From Candidatus Woesearchaeota archaeon (GTDB lineage Archaea > Nanobdellota > Nanobdellia > Woesearchaeales > UBA10216): 45,955 nucleotides of DNA. The notes beneath the pieces are model-generated. The model was not told the DNA's origin. It saw only the letters and a list, made by a program, of their open reading frames with translations, and made no database searches. Below, piece after piece: positions 16,573 through 23,789 of this stretch. Made by a program: the position numbers and the translations under genes. The stretch spans positions 1 to 45,955 of the forward strand of contig JACPIH010000033.1 in NCBI GenBank assembly GCA_016188155.1, written 5' to 3'. Positions within the stretch are counted from its first letter, which is position 1; each line of letters starts with the position of its first letter.

Positions 16573-16923
16573 CTATGAGCTTTGGTTTTGCCTGCTGAGA
16601 AGTTTGACAATTTCCTTGACCAAAGCATCGAACGTGGAAGCCCTGATTTTTCCAAATGGCCTGATTACCAAGCCTTTGTCCAGGTGCATTATTTTGTCAG
16701 CACGTATCCTGCTTTTGAGGGGAAGTGTTCCGCTTTCAAGGTCTTCCCTGTCGATTACGACGCTTGGCGTTTTGATATTAAGATTTGACGTGACAGAGCA
16801 TGCGATGACGTCTTTGGTTCCCTGGTTGTAGTCATTGTTTGAAACAATGACCGCCGGCCGGATTTTGCTCTCCCCGAAACTGGAAAAGGGAAATCGCACC
16901 CACACAAGTTCCTGCTGTTTCAT
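16573..16923 (-). CDS. PemK/MazF-family toxin
   Basis: 116-aa endoribonuclease-toxin-like protein: QQELVWVRFPFSSF, KIRPAVIVSNNDYNQGTKDVI (the conserved RPA-V and N-x-D elements), SRIRADKIMHLDK and a C-terminal helix. ATG 16923 is chosen because it starts right after the antitoxin stop (1 nt gap) and gives the family N-terminus. A longer frame to 16968 would overlap the antitoxin. Probably an mRNA interferase neutralised by the upstream AbrB-fold protein. Confidence 0.85.
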   Translation of the reverse strand: MKQQELVWVRFPFSSFGESKIRPAVIVSNNDYNQGTKDVIACSVTSNLNIKTPSVVIDREDLESGTLPLKSRIRADKIMHLDKGLVIRPFGKIRASTFDALVKEIVKLLSRQNQSS

Positions 16924-16924
16924 T

Positions 16925-17206
16925 TCAAGCGCCTTTTCCCTTTTTGAAAAACTTCTCCCAAACATCATCTTCCTTGCTCCACGCGCTCTCCATGGCTTTG
17001 TGCGACAGCGCCTTCCAGAACTTGTCTTCCTCGAGTGTTTCCAGGACTTCGGATTCTTTCTTCAGCAAAATATCCCCCTCCTTTTTAATCAAAACAAGCG
17101 TCGTTGTCCTGTCTATGCCGAGGTCCTTCCTGATATCTTCCGGGATAACGAGCTGGCCCCGGCTGTTAACGCTCACTGTCCTCAATTTTGTTTTCAGACC
17201 AGTCAT
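16925..17206 (-). CDS. AbrB/SpoVT-fold antitoxin
   Basis: 93 aa with an N-terminal swapped-hairpin AbrB domain (TVSVNSRGQLVIPEDIRKDLGI, TTTLVLIKKEGDILL). A C-terminal helical part rich in Lys, Glu and Trp probably blocks the toxin. It is the first gene of the pair; the promoter upstream contains an inverted repeat consistent with autoregulation. Confidence 0.87.
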   Translation of the reverse strand: MTGLKTKLRTVSVNSRGQLVIPEDIRKDLGIDRTTTLVLIKKEGDILLKKESEVLETLEEDKFWKALSHKAMESAWSKEDDVWEKFFKKGKGA

Positions 17207-17240
17207 ACTGTTCGGACTAGTATGAACTTATTTAAATATT
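17204..17240 (-). promoter_or_regulatory. Promoter and operator candidate of the AbrB-PemK pair
   Basis: CATACT (17204-17209) and AGTATG (17219-17224) form an inverted repeat with a 9-nt spacer that overlaps the ATG. The TATA-like atatttaaataag lies at about 17227-17240. Confidence 0.5.
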
Positions 17241-17324
17241 TTGCGTACTTTAGCCGATAACATAAGCTAACCTCATTTATGTTAAAACTATTTTTTTAAT
17301 GGGCTTAAAGCGTTTTTAGTAATG

Positions 17325-17335
17325 CTTTTATATAA
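17325..17335 (+). promoter_or_regulatory. TATA box for the candidate ncRNA
   Basis: cttttatataa lies about 25 nt upstream of the 5' strand of the terminal stem at 17355. Confidence 0.6.
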
Positions 17336-17354
17336 CGGCGTTTTAGTGGCTTTT

Positions 17355-17516
17355 GGGCGGCATGCGGCTAATGCTTCTGAAAGAGCCTCAACACCTCATG
17401 ACCTTTTTGCGAAAAACCCAAGTCGTGCCTGCACGACTGGGCCCAGTCGACTTCTGTCGACTTGGGGCTCAACCAAAAAACGAGAAGGTCAATCAAGAAG
17501 ATAAGGCGTGTCGCCC
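17355..17516 (+). ncRNA. Candidate structured ncRNA (162 nt), or structured glmS leader
   Basis: GGGCGGCATGC (17355-17365) pairs over 11 bp with GCGTGTCGCCC (17506-17516), allowing two G-U pairs. Inside are a hairpin closed by GGCT/AGCC (17366-17386) and a stem TGACCTT (17399-17405)/AAGGTCA (17485-17491). That stem encloses a family 2 motif and a complete family 1 nested palindrome. A TATA box sits about 25 nt before the stem and a T-run (17517-17529) follows it, as expected for an independent RNA gene. It is not a tRNA (no T-arm consensus), and I found no RNase P or SRP RNA motifs. Since glmS starts at 17561, it might instead be a 5' leader. Transcription is unproven. Confidence 0.5.
17417..17466. 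repeat. Family 1 nested palindrome, copy A (50 nt)
   Basis: CCCAAGTCG...CGACTGGG followed by CCCAGTCG...CGACTTGGG, that is, two hairpins back to back around GGGCCC. Each half has one bulged A (or T), and the whole is also a dyad. Arms are GTCGTGC/GCACGAC and GTCGAC/GTCGAC. It lies inside the candidate ncRNA. Confidence 0.85.
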
Positions 17517-17560
17517 CCTTTATTTTTTTATTCAGCTTACAAACGCTTTCGTGATTGCCA

Positions 17561-19354
17561 ATGTGCGGAATAATTGCTTATGTTGGAAACAAGCCGGCGG
17601 CAAGCGTTGTCCTTGAAGGGCTCAAGAAACTTGAGTACAGGGGGTATGATTCGTGGGGCATCGTTGCCCTCACTAACGACCTTCAGCAGCCTTTTTCTGT
17701 CATAAAAAGAATCGGAAAAATAGGCCATATAAACAGCGACTACATTAATGAGGCAATAAAGCTAGAAAGCCACACCGCACTTGGCCACACAAGATGGGCC
17801 ACACATGGGGGAGTAACTGAGCAGAACACGCATCCGCACCTTGATTGCACTGGCAGGATAGCCGTAGTTCATAATGGCATAGTTGAAAACTACCAGCAGC
17901 TGCGCAGCGAACTGGCTGGGCACGGGTTTGTGTCGCAAACAGACACAGAAGCAATACCGCACCTGATTGAGCACCTGATGGTAAAGGAAGGCATGAGCTT
18001 TGTTGACGCAGCAAGAAAAGCGGCCGGCATGCTCCAGGGGAGGTCTGCATTCGTTGCTGTAAACTCAGGAACAAAACAGGTCGTAGCTGCCAGAAAAGGC
18101 GCGCCCCTGATTTTGGGAGTGCACGAGAACAATGACAAAGAATTCTTCATAGCGTCTGACGTCACAGCCTTCCTCGACCATACAAACAAGGTGATGTACA
18201 TTGACGACAACGAAATGGCCGTAATTGATGGAAGGGCTGCCTTTTTCAACCTCACAACAGGAAATGAAACAGTAAAAAGGGTTGTTGAAATACACTGGCA
18301 TCGCGGGCACGCCAATAAAGAGGGCTATGACCACTTTCTCATCAAAGAGATTATGGAGCAGAAGGACACGCTTGCATTGGCAATAAACCAGGATGATGCA
18401 AAGATAATGGCTGTCGCTGAAGAGATAAAAGCCGCATACGGCACGTTCTTCGTCGGGTGCGGGACAGCCGGCAAGGTGTGCATGGCCGCAGACTACCTGT
18501 TTTCAAAGATTGCCAAAAAGCACGTCAATTCTGTTGTGGCATCCGAGTTCGGAAACTACCAGGACTACCTCACGCCAAAGACCCTGATGATTCCCATATC
18601 GCAAAGCGGGGAAACAGCCGACGTGCTGGAGGCAATAGACGTCGCCAAGTCAAAAAATGTGAAGGTAATCTCGCTGCTTAATGTCTTCGGCTCAACCATG
18701 ATGAGGATGAGCGACGATTTCTTCATGATAAATGCGGGAGCAGAGAGGGCTGTTGTAAGCACAAAAGCAACAACAGCACAGCTGGCCGTCGTCATGCTTT
18801 TAGCGTATGCAACAGCAGGAAAGCTCCAGGAAGGCAAGCTTCTGCTGATGAACACTGCAGCAGCTGTTAATGACATGCTTAATCCCAGGTATGATGAGCA
18901 TATCAAAAAGCTGGCAGCGCTGCTCAGTGACAGGAAAGACATGTTCGTCATCGGAAGGGGCATCAACTACCCGGCGGCGCTTGAGGCAGCAATAAAGATG
19001 CAGGAAACATGCTATACCAACGCACAAGGACTGGCAGGGGGGGAGCTGAAGCACGGCCCCTTAGCGCTTGTTGAGGAAGGAACACCATGCATAGTTCTTG
19101 TTGCCAATGACGAAACAAAAAGTGACATACTGGGCAACGCAATGGAAGTAAAGGCAAGGGGCGGATACATAATAGGCGTCTCTCCTGAAAACAACGAGAT
19201 ATTCGACTACTGGCTCAAGGTGCCTGACGTCGGAAACGCCTCGCCCATAGTGAACATAATCCCTGTCCAGATACTGGCCTACCATGTGGCGGTTCTGCGC
19301 GGATGCGATCCCGACTTTCCCAGGAATTTGGCAAAGAGCGTTACTGTCAAATAA
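17561..19354 (+). CDS. glmS: Glutamine--fructose-6-phosphate aminotransferase
   Basis: Makes glucosamine-6-phosphate from fructose-6-phosphate and glutamine, the first committed step to UDP-GlcNAc. The start is ATG 17561, because Cys2 must become the N-terminal nucleophile (M-CGIIAYVG); a TTG two codons earlier is not needed. Domains: GATase type 2 (1 to about 215, with RGYDSWGI, GHTRWATHG, HNGIVEN), then two SIS sugar-isomerase domains (CGTAGKV, PISQSGETADVL; GRGINYPAALE, ELKHGP). The C-terminal LAKSVTVK is conserved. 597 aa, normal length. It heads a run of four same-strand sugar-phosphate genes. Confidence 0.97.
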   Translation: MCGIIAYVGNKPAASVVLEGLKKLEYRGYDSWGIVALTNDLQQPFSVIKRIGKIGHINSDYINEAIKLESHTALGHTRWATHGGVTEQNTHPHLDCTGRIAVVHNGIVENYQQLRSELAGHGFVSQTDTEAIPHLIEHLMVKEGMSFVDAARKAAGMLQGRSAFVAVNSGTKQVVAARKGAPLILGVHENNDKEFFIASDVTAFLDHTNKVMYIDDNEMAVIDGRAAFFNLTTGNETVKRVVEIHWHRGHANKEGYDHFLIKEIMEQKDTLALAINQDDAKIMAVAEEIKAAYGTFFVGCGTAGKVCMAADYLFSKIAKKHVNSVVASEFGNYQDYLTPKTLMIPISQSGETADVLEAIDVAKSKNVKVISLLNVFGSTMMRMSDDFFMINAGAERAVVSTKATTAQLAVVMLLAYATAGKLQEGKLLLMNTAAAVNDMLNPRYDEHIKKLAALLSDRKDMFVIGRGINYPAALEAAIKMQETCYTNAQGLAGGELKHGPLALVEEGTPCIVLVANDETKSDILGNAMEVKARGGYIIGVSPENNEIFDYWLKVPDVGNASPIVNIIPVQILAYHVAVLRGCDPDFPRNLAKSVTVK

Positions 19355-19458
19355 TTCGGGATTAAACAAAAACAATAAAAACAAGTGTCCTGGCAGCTAC
19401 TTTAGTGTGGTTCGGTCATCAAATTTAATCACCAAATACGGGGCAGGGGGAGGAAAAA

Positions 19459-20121
19459 ATGGAAATCTTCATCGATACGGCTAACATTGACGAGATAAGG
19501 CAGGCTAATGACTGGGGAATCCTCGATGGAGTTACAACAAACCCCAGCCTTGTCGCAAAAGAGAAGGACAAAGGAAAGGACTTCAAGGCGATAGTGAAAG
19601 AGATATGCGAGATTGTCCAGGGGGATGTTTCTGCTGAAGTTGTTGCTGTTAAATATGAGGATATACTTCACGAAGCCCGGGCGCTGGCAAAAATCCACAA
19701 GAACGTCGTTGTCAAAATCCCGCTGATACCTGATGGGCTGAAAGCCGTTAAAACCCTTGCAAAGGAGGGAATAAGGGTGAATGTAACGCTGTGCTTTTCT
19801 GCGAACCAGGCATTATTGGCAGCGAAAGTTGGTGCTTACATAATAAGCCCTTTTGTTGGCAGAATTGATGACATTGGCCAGAGCGGAGTGCAGGTTGTCG
19901 AGGAGATAAGGCAGATTTACGACAACTACGACTTCAAAACGAAGATACTGTTCGCCAGCGTAAGGCACCCAGACCACGTAAAGCAGGCTGCGCTGATTGG
20001 GGCAGACATAGCAACGTGCCCTTTCAAGGTTATTGAGCAGCTGTACAGGCACCCATTGACCGATGCCGGGCTGAAGCAGTTCCTTGACGACTGGGCAAAG
20101 CTGGGGCAGCAGATAAAGTAA
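19459..20121 (+). CDS. Transaldolase/fructose-6-phosphate aldolase-like protein
   Basis: 220-aa TIM-barrel class I aldolase of the small transaldolase (TalC/FSA) type. [18 protein letters not shown] is the family start, [12 protein letters not shown] the second strand, and [16 protein letters not shown] carries the Schiff-base Lys. [19 protein letters not shown] and [11 protein letters not shown]-like segments ([11 protein letters not shown]) complete the signature. It could be a transaldolase of the non-oxidative pentose phosphate pathway or a fructose-6-phosphate aldolase; sequence alone does not decide. A purine-rich leader (gggggagg) precedes ATG 19459. It is followed within 6 nt by an IMPase-like gene. 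Confidence 0.9.
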   Translation: MEIFIDTANIDEIRQANDWGILDGVTTNPSLVAKEKDKGKDFKAIVKEICEIVQGDVSAEVVAVKYEDILHEARALAKIHKNVVVKIPLIPDGLKAVKTLAKEGIRVNVTLCFSANQALLAAKVGAYIISPFVGRIDDIGQSGVQVVEEIRQIYDNYDFKTKILFASVRHPDHVKQAALIGADIATCPFKVIEQLYRHPLTDAGLKQFLDDWAKLGQQIK

Positions 20122-20126
20122 GTAAA

Positions 20127-20933
20127 ATGACTGATTTTCTGTCAGAAGCTGAGGCTGTTGCAATAAAAGCAGTCAGGGAAGCAGGCGAGATAGCTCTCAA
20201 GCATTTCAGGAAGAAGCTGAGCATTGAGTTTAAAGCATCCAATGTGAGGAACCTGGTTACGAATGCTGACAAGGAGGCTGATGCAGTGATAAGAAAAATA
20301 ATTCTTGCCAGATTCCCGGACCACAGCATAGTAACAGAAGAGGCTAAGCCGCAGAAAGGCAATGACTATGTATGGTATGTTGACCCCATTGACGGCACAA
20401 CCAACTACAGCAAGGGAGCAAACTACTTTACCACATCAGTAGCCCTGACACAGGGAAACAGGCTCCTTATCGGAGTTATCTACAATCCGGTATTCCCTGA
20501 GCTGTACACGGCCATAAGCGGAAGAGGGGCATTTATGAATGGAAAGAGGATAAGGACTACGAAAGCAGGTAGTATGGGTGAATCTATTGTCTGCTGTGAC
20601 TTTGGTTATGAAGACTGGAAAAGAGAGCGCATACTAAAAGTTATGGCTCAGCTTCTACAAGCAAATGGCCTGCGGTTCAAAGGAAGCGGCACTCTTGAAA
20701 TGTGCGAGGTCGCTGCAGGGATAAGTGAAGCGTACCTCAACCTTGGAAGCAGCCCATGGGACTACTCTGCAGCAACACTCATAGTGAGGGAAGCTGGAGG
20801 AGTTGTGACTGACTACGATGGAAAGCACTGGACACTGAGCTCGAAATCGATAGTTGCATCATGCACTCAGGAGCTCCACTCCAAACTGCTTGAAAAAATT
20901 GCAACAGCAGCAAAAAAAGAAATAGGAGCCTAA
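20127..20933 (+). CDS. Inositol monophosphatase/fructose-1,6-bisphosphatase-like phosphatase
   Basis: 268-aa Mg-dependent, Li-sensitive phosphatase superfamily member. Motifs: NLVTNADKEAD, SIVTEEA (metal Glu), YVDPIDGTTNYSKG (metal Asp pair), and the C-terminal SPWDYSAATLIVREAGG. Archaeal members are often bifunctional IMPase/FBPase. Placement between an F6P-using aldolase and GlmU and downstream of GlmS favours a role in producing fructose-6-phosphate, but inositol phosphate (archaeal lipid headgroup) is equally possible. Starts 6 nt after the previous stop. Confidence 0.92.
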   Translation: MTDFLSEAEAVAIKAVREAGEIALKHFRKKLSIEFKASNVRNLVTNADKEADAVIRKIILARFPDHSIVTEEAKPQKGNDYVWYVDPIDGTTNYSKGANYFTTSVALTQGNRLLIGVIYNPVFPELYTAISGRGAFMNGKRIRTTKAGSMGESIVCCDFGYEDWKRERILKVMAQLLQANGLRFKGSGTLEMCEVAAGISEAYLNLGSSPWDYSAATLIVREAGGVVTDYDGKHWTLSSKSIVASCTQELHSKLLEKIATAAKKEIGA

Positions 20934-20939
20934 AAAGAA

Positions 20940-22163
20940 ATGAAAGCAGTAATACTCGCGGCAGGGAAATCAACACGGCTGCATCCCTTGACTGTGAACA
21001 GGTCAAAGGTGATGCTTCCGATAGGTAGGAAAACGGTTCTCGAGCACAACCTGCAGCAGCTGCTGGAAACAAAACTGATTGACGATGCAGTTATTGTTGT
21101 TGGGTTCTGCAGCGAGGAAATAATCACACAATTTGGCAATAATTATGGCAGCGGCAAAAATAAAATTAAACTTGCTTACGTGTTCCAGACAGAGCAGCTT
21201 GGGACAGGGCATGCGCTGTTGCAGGCTGAGAAGTTTGTTGCCGCAGAGAAAAAGTTTCTGGTAATTATGGGCGATGACCTCTACGGCAGCAATGACATAA
21301 AAAAGTGCCTTAGGCACGATAACTGTGTCCTTGCAAAAAAAGTTGACAATGTTAGCAGCTTTGGAAAAATAATTGCCGAAAATGGAATTCTGAAGAAATT
21401 GGTTGAAAAGCCAGACGAAAGCGACAGTGGCTTGGTCAATACGGGCTGTTATGTCTTGCCTGGCTCAATATTTCAGCTGCTGCGAAAGCTCAGGAAGAGC
21501 AATCGTGGCGAGTATGAAATTACAGATGCGGTGCTTGAATTGTCTAAAACCCAGAAAGTTGCTGTTGAGGAAGCTGGATTCTGGCAGCCAATAACATACC
21601 CGTGGTCACTTCTTGAAGCAAACGAGTTATTGCTGCGGCAAAAAGAAAAAAACAAGCCAGAAATATCAAAATCCGCTGTTGTCGAGAAATACGCGACGCT
21701 GAAAGGCTTCGTTGCTGTCGGGAAAGGGACGCTAATAAAGAACGGTGCCTATATCGAAGGTCCGGTTGTGATTGGCGACGATTGTGTTATTGGCCCGAAC
21801 TGCTTCATAAGGACTTGCACTTCAATAGGAAACAATTGCAAGGTTGGCAATGCTGTTGAAGTAAAGAATGCCATACTCATGGATGGAACTGCCATCGGGC
21901 ACCTCAGCTACTGCGCTGACTCAGTAATCGGCAAAGGCGTCAATTTCGGGGCTGGCACGATAACCGCTAACCTTCGCCACGACAACGGAAACGTAAAATC
22001 AATGATTAAAGGCCAGCTCGTTGACAGCGGCCGCAGAAAACTCGGCACAATCATAGGAGATAACGCAAAAACAGGCATCCACACCTCAATCTATCCCGGC
22101 AGGAAAATCTGGCCTGGGAAGACGACGCTGCCTGGAGCGGTTGTGAAGAAAGACGTAGCTTAA
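20940..22163 (+). CDS. glmU: Bifunctional sugar-1-phosphate nucleotidyltransferase/acetyltransferase (GlmU-like)
   Basis: 407 aa. The N-terminal nucleotidyltransferase (MKAVILAAGKSTRLHPLT, KVMLPIGRKTVLEHNL, MGDDLYG, LVNTGCYVL) is followed from about residue 245 by a left-handed beta-helix of hexapeptide repeats. The repeats include VVIGDDCVIGPNCFIR, ATLKGFVAVGKGTL, GVNFGAGTITANLRHDNGNV and IGDNAKTGIHTSIYPGRKI. That second domain is typical of archaeal GlmU (Sulfolobus ST0452 type), which acetylates glucosamine-1-phosphate and then uridylylates it. It completes, except for phosphoglucosamine mutase, the GlmS pathway encoded upstream. Stop overlaps the convergent next gene. Confidence 0.92.
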   Translation: MKAVILAAGKSTRLHPLTVNRSKVMLPIGRKTVLEHNLQQLLETKLIDDAVIVVGFCSEEIITQFGNNYGSGKNKIKLAYVFQTEQLGTGHALLQAEKFVAAEKKFLVIMGDDLYGSNDIKKCLRHDNCVLAKKVDNVSSFGKIIAENGILKKLVEKPDESDSGLVNTGCYVLPGSIFQLLRKLRKSNRGEYEITDAVLELSKTQKVAVEEAGFWQPITYPWSLLEANELLLRQKEKNKPEISKSAVVEKYATLKGFVAVGKGTLIKNGAYIEGPVVIGDDCVIGPNCFIRTCTSIGNNCKVGNAVEVKNAILMDGTAIGHLSYCADSVIGKGVNFGAGTITANLRHDNGNVKSMIKGQLVDSGRRKLGTIIGDNAKTGIHTSIYPGRKIWPGKTTLPGAVVKKDVA

Positions 22164-22699
22164 AATGTACTAATAAGCCTGATTCCTTTAGGGAAAAGCA
22201 TAACACCTTTTCTCCAAAATCCGCCTTCTTTTGTATATAATTGTTTTTCCACGTAAAGAACTGGGACATCAGGCTTTACTTCAACACTTCCGTTTAACAC
22301 ATAGCCTACACCAACACATCCGCCCCTTTCGGCATACAAATACGTTGCGCTTCCCTCTGGAACTCTGCCAACCATAATACTGGTTAGGTGAGGATTGGGT
22401 TGCCCGTTTAAGAAGAATCTATTTTGGGCGTGTTTCAACCATGCCATTTGAGACGAGATTTCATTGTAAACCCTGCCTGTGGCATCTATTCTTATACTTA
22501 AAGCTTGCTGATTGGTGGCTACAAGGCCAGGAGAAAACTGGGAATGGCCGGTTCCCAAGCTATAGCCGGCTCCCACGGTATAGTCCTCGTAATCAGCCGC
22601 CAGTGATTCAAGCGGCTTCATGTCAGAGTCCCATGTAACGATGAGTTCCCTGGTCGCGTCGAAATTGCGTGATGTTACTATTTCCATTAAATTCGGCAT
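22160..22699 (-). CDS. Hypothetical protein (179 aa)
   Basis: No family recognised. Predicted mixed beta-rich soluble protein without signal or membrane segments. ATG 22699 (MPNLMEIVTS) is taken as the start; a TTG at 22720 would add 7 residues and lies at about 20-25 nt from the TATA-like aatttaaat at 22738-22747, so it cannot be excluded. The 3' end overlaps the glmU 3' end by 4 nt, convergently. Confidence 0.6.
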   Translation of the reverse strand: MPNLMEIVTSRNFDATRELIVTWDSDMKPLESLAADYEDYTVGAGYSLGTGHSQFSPGLVATNQQALSIRIDATGRVYNEISSQMAWLKHAQNRFFLNGQPNPHLTSIMVGRVPEGSATYLYAERGGCVGVGYVLNGSVEVKPDVPVLYVEKQLYTKEGGFWRKGVMLFPKGIRLISTF

Positions 22700-22744
22700 G
22701 TCAACAAATACCCAAGACAAATGAGCAATTGCTGCGCATTTAAA

Positions 22745-23491
22745 TTATTTTCTAATTTTCCTCACGAAAGTCAAAAACCCGGAATGACCTATCTGCTGCG
22801 ACAGCGGCCTTACTATGCGGTCGTTGAACTCCCATTCCCGCTCTATTATTTCTATGGTTTTGATTAGCAGCAAAGATTTATTTTTTGCAGCCGCTGATAT
22901 AAAATCGCTAACCTGCGGAATTGTAGGTGAGTACGAGACAATGAAGCCGCCAATTTTCAGCGCCTCCGTTGCCGGCCCAACAGCCTTCCATGGTTCAGGC
23001 AAGTCAAGGCAGACAACGTCAACATTTTTCTCGTCAATGCCGTCATAAATGCTCTTGTTCTTTATGGTGACGTTCTTCATCCCCATTGCCGCGACGTTTT
23101 CAGCAGCGACCTTTGCAAAATCCTCGCGGATTTCGTACGTAACGACTTTCTTCGCGATGTTGCCAAGGAAGAGGGCAAGGGCGCCTGAACCGGTTCCCGC
23201 ATCAACAACAACGCTGTCCTTTCCGACTCCGGTTTCAGCAACTATTGCTGCCACGTCCTTTCTGGGAATTATCTGGGGAGCCCTCTTTATCTTCCAGTAG
23301 CTGTCGATGAATGATGGGGGGAAAACGAAAAGCTCCTTGCCTGTGTTTGTTTTGAGCATACCACCTGGCTTTGCCCTGGCGAGCGCTTCCTTGCCGATAA
23401 AGCCGAACTGGGTGTGGAAGTCCTCCTTAATGCTGCGGACGTAAAATTTCTTCCCATCTTCCGCAACGAGTATTTTTTTAATCGGTTCCAT
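22745..23491 (-). CDS. trmI: tRNA (adenine-57/58-N1)-methyltransferase TrmI
   Basis: SAM-dependent Rossmann methyltransferase making m1A57/m1A58 in the T-loop of archaeal tRNAs. An N-terminal beta domain (residues 1-75) precedes the SAM motif VVVDAGTGSGALALFLG. Motif II is VTYEIREDFAKVA, and motif IV is VDVVCLDLPEPWKAV, characteristic of TrmI/Trm61. QIIPRKDVAAI corresponds to the conserved (Q)xIYPKD entry. 248 aa, normal length. Divergent neighbours unrelated. Confidence 0.95.
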   Translation of the reverse strand: MEPIKKILVAEDGKKFYVRSIKEDFHTQFGFIGKEALARAKPGGMLKTNTGKELFVFPPSFIDSYWKIKRAPQIIPRKDVAAIVAETGVGKDSVVVDAGTGSGALALFLGNIAKKVVTYEIREDFAKVAAENVAAMGMKNVTIKNKSIYDGIDEKNVDVVCLDLPEPWKAVGPATEALKIGGFIVSYSPTIPQVSDFISAAAKNKSLLLIKTIEIIEREWEFNDRIVRPLSQQIGHSGFLTFVRKIRK

Positions 23492-23600
23492 AGCAATTCG
23501 GCAGCAGCAACGATATAAAAACCTTCGCCTAATTGAAGGATTAAAGAAAAAATAAAACTAAAAAACCAATAAAATGGATAAAGGATTGTTTAAGACTTGA

Positions 23601-23726
23601 TTACCACTCGTCATCCTCGCCGGATGCGTCGTCAAAATCGTCTTCGTCCTCATCCTTGTCGCCGCCATCCAAGCCCTCATCAAAATCCTTCTCAGCACCC
23701 ATCATGTCAAACACCTGATACGCCAT
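23601..23726 (-). CDS. 41-aa acidic small protein
   Basis: Short reading frame with a strong Shine-Dalgarno sequence (GAGGTGAG) a few nt before ATG 23726. The protein starts MAYQVFDMMGAEKDFDEG and is then almost entirely Asp/Glu/Gly with a final DDEW. Intrinsically disordered, very low pI. No family known. The RBS and codon choice support coding; the acidic tail might act as a charged partner for a basic protein. It sits alone between trmI and dtdA on the same strand. Confidence 0.6.
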   Translation of the reverse strand: MAYQVFDMMGAEKDFDEGLDGGDKDEDEDDFDDASGEDDEW

Positions 23727-23789
23727 TATCTCACCTCTGAATCTCGCTGCTGGCAACCACTTTGATATTTAAAGGTTGTGGTGAAAAAT

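Noticed and set aside
17355-17516. A tRNA gene with long intron
   Set aside because: An acceptor-like stem and intron-like motif are present, but there is no T-arm GGTTCRA sequence or matching anticodon stem on either strand.
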